The translations under genes were made by a program, and so were the position numbers. Below are positions 7,571 through 14,416 of a stretch of DNA of 64,000 bases, one piece after another. The stretch covers positions 124,001 to 188,000 of the forward strand of contig NZ_JABUXV010000005.1 in NCBI RefSeq assembly GCF_014897705.1, read 5' to 3'. The notes below the pieces were generated by a model. The model was given only the letters and a program-made list of their open reading frames with translations, was not told the DNA's origin and ran no database searches. The stretch is from Brachybacterium sp. FME24 (lineage in GTDB: Bacteria; Actinomycetota; Actinomycetes; Actinomycetales; Dermabacteraceae). Position 1 is the first letter of the stretch, and each line of letters opens with the position of its first letter.

Positions 7571-7598
7571 ATCCTAAGGAGTTCGTGAGCGTTCACGA
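7571..7598 (-). promoter_or_regulatory. Promoter with palindromic operator before MFS gene
   Basis: On the minus strand a TAGGAT -10 box (7576-7571) is preceded by a dyad with arms TCGTGA and TCACGA around 4 nt (7583-7598), lying in the -10/-35 spacer region where repressors commonly bind. No regulator gene is adjacent. The -35 element is poor. Confidence 0.4.
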
Positions 7599-7667
7599 TA
7601 GGGGCATTCCGCATCTGGGACGAGTCGTGTCATCGGCCTTCGATCAGGCCCTTCTCGGCGGGAACCG

Positions 7668-8894
7668 TCAACCTGCGGGGTGGACGGTGGCGTCTTCCGC
7701 CCGCCGATCGCGGACCGGCCACGGGATCGCTCGGGGCCGACGCCGGCCGTTGAGCCACTTCCCCAGCCAGGTGCTGCGCACGAACAGGTCGTAGCTCAGC
7801 AGCAGGACCCCGACAGTGATCGCGCAGGTCGCGCCCACCTTGACCAGGATGGGCCACTCGAGGTCGGCCATCGCGATCCCGAGGCCCAGCACCAGGGGAA
7901 GGTGCAGCAGGTAGATCCAGTAGGACGCGTCCGCCAGGTACCGGAGCATGGAGTTCTCCCGGTGCAAGAAGCGCAAGCACAGCCCGAGCAGGCCGAACGT
8001 CCAGGTCCAGCCCGCAAGGCCGATCACCGCGGCGTGCACCACCAGTGGGACCTCGGAGACGTCGAAGAGCAGATGCCCGGCCACGGAGAGCGCCACAGCA
8101 GCGGCGAGCTGGGCAGGCCATTGCGCAGTGATCCGGTGCAGCGCTCCGGGGAGTGCGTGCAGGAACCAGCCGACGAGGAAGGCGCCGAGGTAGACGGACA
8201 GGGCCGATGCCGAGGGCAGGATCGTGGTGGGCTCGTGGATGAGCCCCACAGCAGTCCCCTGCAGCAGCAGACAGATCAGATAGGGCAGCGCCGCCAGCCC
8301 GACGCCGGCCGGTGAGGTGAGCACGTGCCCGAGGCGTTGCGCGATGCGGTTGCTGCGCTCCTGGCCCAGCCCGCGCAGAGCCAGGGCCCGGGCCGCGACG
8401 ACGATGACGACGCACTGAAGCAGCACGACCAGGAACCACAGATGCCCGGGCGTGAGGATCAGCAGCAGTTCCGGCACCCAGGCAGGCGCATTCGGCTCCG
8501 GTAGTCGCACGGCCTCGTCGCCTCGAAGGACCGCATTCAGAAGGCCCAGTACCGCCAAGGGCGCCACGGCGACGGGCCAGAAGGCGGCCACGGGGAGTCC
8601 GATACGCCACGACCGGTCTCGCAGATAGGAGCTGGCCCCGCGTCGTTGCAGCATCATCCGGCCGAAGTACCCGGCCAGGAGCATGAACAGCACCATCCGG
8701 AACAGGCGTCCCCAGTAGGTGGCGATAGCGGTTGCCTCGCTCGAACTCGAGTCGGACACCAGCCAGGGCTCGTCCGGGATGAACGGCATCAGCGCATGCA
8801 GCACGACACCCAGTCCCAGGGCGGCCGCGCGCAGCGTGTCCAGTCCATGCAGGCGGGTGGTGGCGTGGGCGCCGGGAGGTGAGACGGTGGTCAT
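7668..8894 (-). CDS. Acyltransferase family 3 (OafA/OpgC-like) membrane protein
   Basis: A 408-residue integral membrane O-acyltransferase. It opens with RLHGLDTLRAAALGLGVVLHA, the R-x-x-x-LD-x-LR motif with the helix-1 histidine conserved in acyltransferase 3 proteins, then a second helix with WGRLFRMVLFMLLAGYFGRM, the TPGHLWFLVVLL motif, and about ten helices in total ending in the SYWIYLLHLPLVL motif. Such enzymes acylate cell-envelope sugars or secondary metabolites using a cytoplasmic acyl donor. The start at 8894 is supported by TAGCGT 7 nt upstream. Substrate unknown; no glycan cluster adjoins it. Confidence 0.85.
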   Translation of the reverse strand: MTTVSPPGAHATTRLHGLDTLRAAALGLGVVLHALMPFIPDEPWLVSDSSSSEATAIATYWGRLFRMVLFMLLAGYFGRMMLQRRGASSYLRDRSWRIGLPVAAFWPVAVAPLAVLGLLNAVLRGDEAVRLPEPNAPAWVPELLLILTPGHLWFLVVLLQCVVIVVAARALALRGLGQERSNRIAQRLGHVLTSPAGVGLAALPYLICLLLQGTAVGLIHEPTTILPSASALSVYLGAFLVGWFLHALPGALHRITAQWPAQLAAAVALSVAGHLLFDVSEVPLVVHAAVIGLAGWTWTFGLLGLCLRFLHRENSMLRYLADASYWIYLLHLPLVLGLGIAMADLEWPILVKVGATCAITVGVLLLSYDLFVRSTWLGKWLNGRRRPRAIPWPVRDRRAEDATVHPAG

Positions 8895-8901
8895 GCCAGC
8901 G

Positions 8902-8907
8902 ACGCTA
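8902..8907 (-). promoter_or_regulatory. -10 box of leaderless acyltransferase gene
   Basis: TAGCGT on the minus strand, 7 nt before the ATG at 8894. Confidence 0.5.
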
Positions 8908-8991
8908 CGGAACGTTCTGTCCCCAGCACATCCGCAGATCAGTGGACCCGGGATCCACCGGATTGCCGAGGGCGGCGGACCGGATCCCGCG

Positions 8992-9747
8992 TCAGCGAGC
9001 CAACCGGGCCTGGTAGGTCGGGTCAGTGCGCTTGAGCCAACGGATGACGGCGGAGGTCACCGGGATCATCGCGTACTGCACCGCGACCTTGTAGACGAAC
9101 CCGAGCGCGGTGTACTGCGCCCACTGTTCGAGCGTGGTGATGCCGATCGCGGTCGCGGCGATCGAGCAGAAGATGATCGTGTCCACCAGCTCGCCGAGGC
9201 CGCTCGAGGTGAACAATCGCCCGATCAGGCCCTTCTCCCCCGAGCGCCGCTTCATACGGCTGACGACGAAGGAGTTCAGGCTCTGCCCGGCGAGGAAGCC
9301 GGCCAGCCCCGCGAGCACCACGATCCAGACCGGTCCGAGGGCCAGCTCGAGGGCGGCCTGCTTGGCGAGGCCGTACTCGTCGGGGAACGGCGGCAGAGCG
9401 ATGATCACCTGGTAGCAGATCGAGGCCAGGATGCTCACCGCGAAGGAGGTGAGGATCGCGCGGCGGGCGGCGCGGGGCCCGTACAGCTCGGTGACGATGT
9501 CGCCGAGGACGTAGGCGAGCGGGAAGAGGAAGAAACCACCATCGGTGAGGATCTCGAAGCCGGTGCCGGGGACGGTGCCGAAGCTGACGCCCTTGGCAGC
9601 GCCGATGCCGGACAGCACGACCACGGTGACCATGGCGGCGAGAAGGATGTCGAAGTGTGAGCTGCCCCGGTCGGCGTAGACGGCGCCGGCCGGGCTTCCA
9701 GACGGAGAGGGCGCGGTGGACTGGGGGGAACTGTGGTGTGTGGTCAC
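8992..9747 (-). CDS. Queuosine precursor transporter (YhhQ/VUT family)
   Basis: A 251-residue integral membrane protein of the DUF165/QPTR family that imports deazaguanine precursors (preQ0/preQ1) or queuine for tRNA modification. Recognisable features are the GGFFLFPLAYVLGDIVTELYG motif (about residue 78), a helix with PFPDEYG on its outer loop, GFLAGQSLNSFVVSRMKRR, and FTSSGLGELVDTIIFCSIA near residue 175, all characteristic of the family, with about six helices. GTG start at 9747 lies 6 nt after a TAATCT box (leaderless). No queuosine synthesis or tgt gene is nearby. Confidence 0.88.
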   Translation of the reverse strand: MTTHHSSPQSTAPSPSGSPAGAVYADRGSSHFDILLAAMVTVVVLSGIGAAKGVSFGTVPGTGFEILTDGGFFLFPLAYVLGDIVTELYGPRAARRAILTSFAVSILASICYQVIIALPPFPDEYGLAKQAALELALGPVWIVVLAGLAGFLAGQSLNSFVVSRMKRRSGEKGLIGRLFTSSGLGELVDTIIFCSIAATAIGITTLEQWAQYTALGFVYKVAVQYAMIPVTSAVIRWLKRTDPTYQARLAR

Positions 9748-9753
9748 CGGGGC

Positions 9754-9759
9754 AGATTA
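9754..9759 (-). promoter_or_regulatory. -10 box of leaderless queuosine transporter gene
   Basis: TAATCT on the minus strand, 6 nt before the GTG at 9747. It lies immediately past the terminator hairpin of the upstream gene. Confidence 0.6.
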
Positions 9760-9762
9760 CAC

Positions 9763-9804
9763 AGCGGGCCGGGTCACCGTCCGATGACGGCGGCCCGGCC
9801 CGCT
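9763..9804 (-). terminator. Strong hairpin terminator after muramidase gene
   Basis: 11-bp perfect arms AGCGGGCCGGG (9763-9773) and CCCGGCCCGCT (9794-9804), with an inner CCGTC/GACGG stem. It lies between the muramidase stop and the next promoter. No U-tract, as is usual in high-GC actinobacteria. Confidence 0.7.
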
Positions 9805-9829
9805 GGGTGCGGCGGAGAACCTCACATGC

Positions 9830-10630
9830 TCAGATTCCGATCGAACGGTAGTCCGCATCGTTGACGAAGCTCTCGAACTGGCTCTCACTGCCGTGCCAGA
9901 GGTTCGAATCTCCGGCGAAGGGACCGGAGTCGGAGTACTGCCACATCTCCCAAGCCCACCAGCGGCCCGGCAGAGTCGTGGGCTGATCGGTGCTGTAGGA
10001 GGCCAGGAACAGCGGCGAGTTGACCGGAGTCCAGTCCCCCACCACGTCGTTCCACCAGTGGAGATTCGTGTAGAGCACAGGGCGGCGACCGGTGCTCTCC
10101 GTGTAGCGGTTGGAGAAGCCCATGATCCACTCGCGCATCTCCTGCTGGCTCAGGCCGTAGTCGCGTGGGAGCCCGGAGTATCCCTCGAAGTCGACCATGC
10201 CGGGCAGGGTGATGCCGTCGTCGGACCAGCCGCCGCCGTTGTTGAGGAAGAAGTCCGCCTGCTCCTCGGGACCACCTGAGTCGGGGCGGGCGAAATGGTA
10301 GCCGCCGCGCACCAGGCCGGCGTTGCCGGCGCCGGTGTACTGGTGGTTGAAGGCGGGGCTGCGGTACGAGCGGCCCTCGGTGGACTTGACGTACGCGAAG
10401 CGAGATCCCGCGGCGGCCTGTGAGGCCCAGTCGACCTCTCCCTGCCAGCCGGAGACATCCTGGCCGTAGAGACCGGCGGCGTTCGCGGCCGGGGCCATCA
10501 GGGCGGTGGTGCCGGTGCCGAGCGCCGCGGCCCCGAACACGCCGCCGCGCAGGACGGAACGACGAGAGGCGCCGTCGGTGGGATCGAGTTCAGGAGGAGG
10601 GGCGAGATGTCGGGGACGGTAGGTAGCCAT
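9830..10630 (-). CDS. Secreted GH25 muramidase (lysozyme), Tat substrate
   Basis: A 266-residue exported peptidoglycan hydrolase. Residues 1-50 form a twin-arginine signal (SRRSVLRGGVFGAAALGTG followed by an ANAAG cleavage region). The mature part is a GH25 barrel: GQDVSGWQGEVDW provides the N-terminal catalytic-site Asp, VKSTEGRSY and the GGYHFARP strand follow, GMVDFEGY supplies the catalytic D-x-E pair, and WAWEMWQYSDSG is the C-terminal WQYS motif. Family members cleave MurNAc-GlcNAc bonds. The start ATG has AGGAGA 6 nt upstream; an in-frame extension to 10843 lacks support. TatA and TatC, needed for export, are encoded at 53691-55001. Confidence 0.9.
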   Translation of the reverse strand: MATYRPRHLAPPPELDPTDGASRRSVLRGGVFGAAALGTGTTALMAPAANAAGLYGQDVSGWQGEVDWASQAAAGSRFAYVKSTEGRSYRSPAFNHQYTGAGNAGLVRGGYHFARPDSGGPEEQADFFLNNGGGWSDDGITLPGMVDFEGYSGLPRDYGLSQQEMREWIMGFSNRYTESTGRRPVLYTNLHWWNDVVGDWTPVNSPLFLASYSTDQPTTLPGRWWAWEMWQYSDSGPFAGDSNLWHGSESQFESFVNDADYRSIGI

Positions 10631-10769
10631 ACGTGTCTCCTGGGGAAGAGGGAAGCACAGTGCGACGGACGCCACACCGCGCCCACGGTACGCATGGGAC
10701 CCATATCCTTCCCACCCACAGGTGTCGATTACGGCGTGTCGCGACGAAACGGACAGTCCGCTGCCGGTC

Positions 10770-11441
10770 TCAGCTCTCGCGGGGCTCGACGAAGGCGCGC
10801 AGGGTCCCCAGGATCGTGGTGGCGGCGAGCTCGGTGACGTCACGCCCGTCCATCTGCTCGCGCACCATGAGATCGACGAACACCCCGACCAGGAGCTGTG
10901 CGAGGTCCTCGGGAGGGAGCAGGGGGCGGTCCCCCTTCTCCTCCATGCGCGCGGTCAGCAGTTTGCCGATCTCGTCGCGAAGGCGCTCCCGCTGCACGGC
11001 GAGCTCGGCGCGCATGGTCGCATCCCGCAGCGAGCGGGCGATGGCGTCGGAGTAGAGCAGGTACCACTGGCGACCGAAGGGCCGGATCCCCTCGAACACG
11101 GCGACCATGAGGTTCGCATCGTCGATCTCGGAGAAGCTGCACGGGGTGCTCCCCTCGGCCCGGGCCGAGGCGATCGCCGAGTCGACCGAGGCGTTGGCGA
11201 TCTCGAGCATCTCCTGGGTCACCGAGGCGAACAGGGCGGCGAAGACCTCCTCCTTGGTGGAGAAGTTCGAGTAGAAGGCGCCTCTCGTGAAGCCGGCGGC
11301 GCGGACGAGATCGTCGACGGTCGCACCGTCGATGCCCTTCTCCACGAAGACATCCAGCGACGCACGCACGAGCTTGGTGCGCGTGTTCTCCTTGCGCCGG
11401 GTGCCCGCGGAATCGGGCAGCGGCTCGAACAGATCGGTCAT
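10770..11441 (-). CDS. TetR family transcriptional regulator
   Basis: A 223-residue repressor divergent from the MMPL/YhgE export operon. The N-terminal helix-turn-helix is clear: RTKLVRASLDVFVEKGIDGATVDDLVRAAGFTRGAFYSNFSTKEEVF (residues 21-67), with the canonical FYSNF recognition helix. The C-terminal ligand-binding region (about 75-215) has no recognisable ligand signature. GAGGAG lies just before the ATG. The 7-bp inverted repeat at 11534-11553 in the divergent spacer is the likely operator, so it probably represses itself and the exporter until a lipophilic inducer binds. Confidence 0.92.
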   Translation of the reverse strand: MTDLFEPLPDSAGTRRKENTRTKLVRASLDVFVEKGIDGATVDDLVRAAGFTRGAFYSNFSTKEEVFAALFASVTQEMLEIANASVDSAIASARAEGSTPCSFSEIDDANLMVAVFEGIRPFGRQWYLLYSDAIARSLRDATMRAELAVQRERLRDEIGKLLTARMEEKGDRPLLPPEDLAQLLVGVFVDLMVREQMDGRDVTELAATTILGTLRAFVEPRES

Positions 11442-11533
11442 GGCTCCTCGTGGCGTCCGGTGGCAATGGTGCGCAAGGTCTCACGGCTCCTCGCCCTCGA
11501 GTCGCCGACTGCGCGTGACTCCACAGTATGTCA

Positions 11534-11553
11534 TCGATACACTTCCGTATCGA
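11534..11553. promoter_or_regulatory. TetR-type operator between tetR and MMPL genes
   Basis: Perfect palindrome TCGATAC-N6-GTATCGA, the size and symmetry of a TetR dimer site, located 92 bp upstream of the divergent tetR start and 97 bp upstream of the MMPL start. TATCGA-like -10 elements overlap it on both strands. Confidence 0.8.
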
Positions 11554-11650
11554 ATGCAAGCGCGTCTTGGATGCGGGAGTGCATCACTTCCCTCCGCCGG
11601 GCGTCCCGATGCTCTGCGCGCAGCTGCGCCGCGCCCGTCCTGGAGGTCAC

Positions 11651-14416
11651 GTGTCCTCGTCCTTGTACCGCCTCGGCCTCCTCATGGCTTCCCTGCGATG
11701 GAAGATCGTCGCGCTCTGGACCGTCCTGCTGGTGGGGCTCGGCGGCCTCGCGGTGGGCCTCGGCGGGGAGTTCTCCTCCGACATCGAGATCCCCGGCACC
11801 GAGGCGCAGCGCGGCATCGACGACCTCGCCAACCGGTTCCCGGAGATGGGCGGGACCTCCGGCCAGGTCGTCCTCGTGACGAAGGACGGCTCCGCGGTCG
11901 ACGCGCACCAGGCGGAGATCGACGACCTCATGGCGCAGATCGCCGAGGTCGAGGGCGTCGCCGCAGCACCCTCCCCCTTCGACGAGATCTCCCCCGGCAC
12001 CCGCACCGATGACGACACCGCGATCATCGGCCAGTTCCAGATGGACGGACAGCAGGGGACCTACCCCGCCGAGTCCGTCGACGAGCTCGCCGCGCTGGTG
12101 GACTCGGCCGACACCCCGTCACTGGACGCGAACATCGGCGGGCAGGTCCTCCAGAGCTCCGAGATCCCCTTCGGGGCCGGCGAGGTCATCGGCATCATCA
12201 TCGCGCTGCTCATCCTCGCGATCGTCTTCCGCTCCTTCGTGCCCGCGGTCATCCCGATCATCACCGCCATCGTCGGCGTGGGCGTCTCCATGCTCGCCGT
12301 GATGGCGCTGGCCGCCGGCGTCGACATCCCCTCGGTGACCACGGCCCTCGGTGCCATGCTCGGACTCGCCGTCGGCATCGACTACGCCCTGTTCATCCTG
12401 TCCCGGCATCGCGATCAGCTGACCGCCGGCGAGGACGTCCGCGAGTCGATCGGCCGGGCCCTCGCGACCTCCGGCAGCGCCGTGATCTTCGCCGGCCTCA
12501 CCGTGATCGTGGCCCTCGTGGGCCTGTTCGTCACCGGCATCCCCTTCCTCACCATCATGGGCGTCGCCGCCGCCGCGACCGTCGCGCTGTCGGTGGTGGT
12601 GGCGCTGACGATGCTGCCCGCGCTCATGGGCATCCTCGGTGAACGGCTGCGACCCCGGAAGATCCGCCGCCTGATGGCGCAGAACGACGGCGCGCTGCCC
12701 GCCGAGGACCCGGACCGTGCGCGCAGGCGCCCCTTCGGCACCGGGTGGATCCGGCTGGTCACCAAGGTCCCCGCCCTGACGATCCTGCTGGTGGTGATCG
12801 GCGTCGGCGCCCTCGCGATCCCGATCAAGGACCTCGAACTGGCCCTGCCCGATCTGGGCACCGAGCAGCCCGGCACCCCGGCGCGGGACACCTACGATCT
12901 GGTGGCCGACGAGTTCGGCCCCGGGCACAACGGTCCCCTGCTGGTCACCGCCGACATCATCAACACCACCGATCCGCTCGGCGTGGTCGAGGATCTCGAG
13001 GCCGATGTCGCCGAGCTCGACCACGTCAAGGAGATCCAGATGGCGACCCCGAACCGGGGCGCCGACATGGCCGTGGTCATCGTCATCCCCGAGGGCGGGC
13101 CCACCGCTCAGAGCACCAAGGACCTCGTGCACGAGCTGCGGGGCAGCGCTGCGGACTGGGAGGACGAGTACTCCATCTCCGATGTCACCGTCACCGGCGC
13201 CACGGCCGTGGGCATCGACGTGACCGACAAGCTCTCCACCGCCCTGGTGCCCTTCGCGATCTTCGTCGTCGGGCTCTCCCTCATCCTGCTGGCGATGGTC
13301 TTCCGCTCCGTGTGGGTGCCGATCAAGGCATCACTGGGCTACCTGCTCTCGGTGGCCGCCGCCTTCGGAGTCACGGCGATGGTGTTCGAGTACGGCTGGT
13401 TCAACGAGCCGCTGTTCGTCTCCGTCAACGGACCGGTCGTCGCCTTCATGCCGATCATGGTGATGGGTGTGCTGTTCGGCCTGGCCATGGACTACGAGGT
13501 CTTCCTGGTCTCCCGCATGCGGGAGGAGTTCACCCATACCGGAGACGCGAAGGGCGCGATCGAGAAGGGCTTCACCGCGAGCGCCCCGGTGGTCATCGCC
13601 GCCGCCCTGATCATGGTCGCCGTGTTCGCAGGCTTCGTGACCACCGGCTGGTTCATGCTGCAGCCGATCGCCGTCGGCCTGGCCGTCGGCGTGCTGGTCG
13701 ACGCCTTCGTGGTCCGTATGACTCTGGTGCCCGCCGTGCTCGCACTGCTGGGCAACCACGCGTGGTGGCTGCCGACGTGGCTGGATCGGCTGCTGCCGAA
13801 GGTCGACGTGGAGGGCGAGGGCCTGCACGCCGTCCTCGCGCACCGGCATTGGACCGATCAGCACGGCGTCCATGCCCTGCGCCTCCAGGACATGGTCGCT
13901 CCGCTGCTCGGCGAGAAGGGCCAGATCGGCCCGCTGACCGGCGCGGTCGCACCGGGCACCCTGCTGGTCGTGCGGGCGAGCGACGACGCCTCCCGGGCTT
14001 CCTTCCTGGCGCTCGCCGCAGGACGGCTCGCCCCCTCCTCCGGACTGCTCGCCGTCCATGATCGTCTCGCCCCCGACGATCTCGGCGCGATCCAGGGCCG
14101 AGCCCACTGGATCCCTGCGGGGGCCGACGTCGCCGCCCGACTGCGGGAGATCCCCGGCCGTCAGCTCGCGACGGCCGTGATCGTCGTCGAACGACTTGAG
14201 GATCTCGCCCACGGCGCCACGACCGTCGACGACACCCTGGTCGAACGGCTCGACGCCCTGCTGGCGAAGGGCGCCACGGTGGTCGTCGGCTCGCGCGCGA
14301 GCGGTGCCACCGACGCCGAAACCCATCTCCGAAGCACCCTGCGCGACCCGCGTCGCCTCCTGGCCCTCTCCGTCCAGCGCACCACCGCCTCCGTCTCCGA
14401 AGGAGCTCTCGTATGA
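11651..14416 (+). CDS. MMPL/RND family exporter with degenerate ATPase-like C-terminal domain
   Basis: A 921-residue lipid or drug exporter. Two MMPL halves are evident: helix 1 near residues 16-38, the GAMLGLAVGIDYALFILSRHR motif near 235, and in the second half MPIMVMGVLFGLAMDYEVFLVSRMREE, both with the paired Asp-Tyr proton-relay pattern. After helix 12 a soluble tail (about residues 716-921) follows with TGAVAPGTLLVVRASDDASRAS and LAAGRLAPSSG, which line up with an ABC nucleotide-binding domain whose Walker A has lost GKS/T, then VIVVERLEDLA like a Walker B. Start is GTG at 11651 with TGGAGG upstream; the ATG at 11528 overlaps the operator. The stop overlaps the YhgE start (ATGA). Confidence 0.88.
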   Translation: MSSSLYRLGLLMASLRWKIVALWTVLLVGLGGLAVGLGGEFSSDIEIPGTEAQRGIDDLANRFPEMGGTSGQVVLVTKDGSAVDAHQAEIDDLMAQIAEVEGVAAAPSPFDEISPGTRTDDDTAIIGQFQMDGQQGTYPAESVDELAALVDSADTPSLDANIGGQVLQSSEIPFGAGEVIGIIIALLILAIVFRSFVPAVIPIITAIVGVGVSMLAVMALAAGVDIPSVTTALGAMLGLAVGIDYALFILSRHRDQLTAGEDVRESIGRALATSGSAVIFAGLTVIVALVGLFVTGIPFLTIMGVAAAATVALSVVVALTMLPALMGILGERLRPRKIRRLMAQNDGALPAEDPDRARRRPFGTGWIRLVTKVPALTILLVVIGVGALAIPIKDLELALPDLGTEQPGTPARDTYDLVADEFGPGHNGPLLVTADIINTTDPLGVVEDLEADVAELDHVKEIQMATPNRGADMAVVIVIPEGGPTAQSTKDLVHELRGSAADWEDEYSISDVTVTGATAVGIDVTDKLSTALVPFAIFVVGLSLILLAMVFRSVWVPIKASLGYLLSVAAAFGVTAMVFEYGWFNEPLFVSVNGPVVAFMPIMVMGVLFGLAMDYEVFLVSRMREEFTHTGDAKGAIEKGFTASAPVVIAAALIMVAVFAGFVTTGWFMLQPIAVGLAVGVLVDAFVVRMTLVPAVLALLGNHAWWLPTWLDRLLPKVDVEGEGLHAVLAHRHWTDQHGVHALRLQDMVAPLLGEKGQIGPLTGAVAPGTLLVVRASDDASRASFLALAAGRLAPSSGLLAVHDRLAPDDLGAIQGRAHWIPAGADVAARLREIPGRQLATAVIVVERLEDLAHGATTVDDTLVERLDALLAKGATVVVGSRASGATDAETHLRSTLRDPRRLLALSVQRTTASVSEGALV

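Noticed and set aside
11528..11650. ATG at 11528 as start of the MMPL gene
   Set aside because: It overlaps the TetR operator and promoter; GTG at 11651 has TGGAGG and begins right before the first helix.
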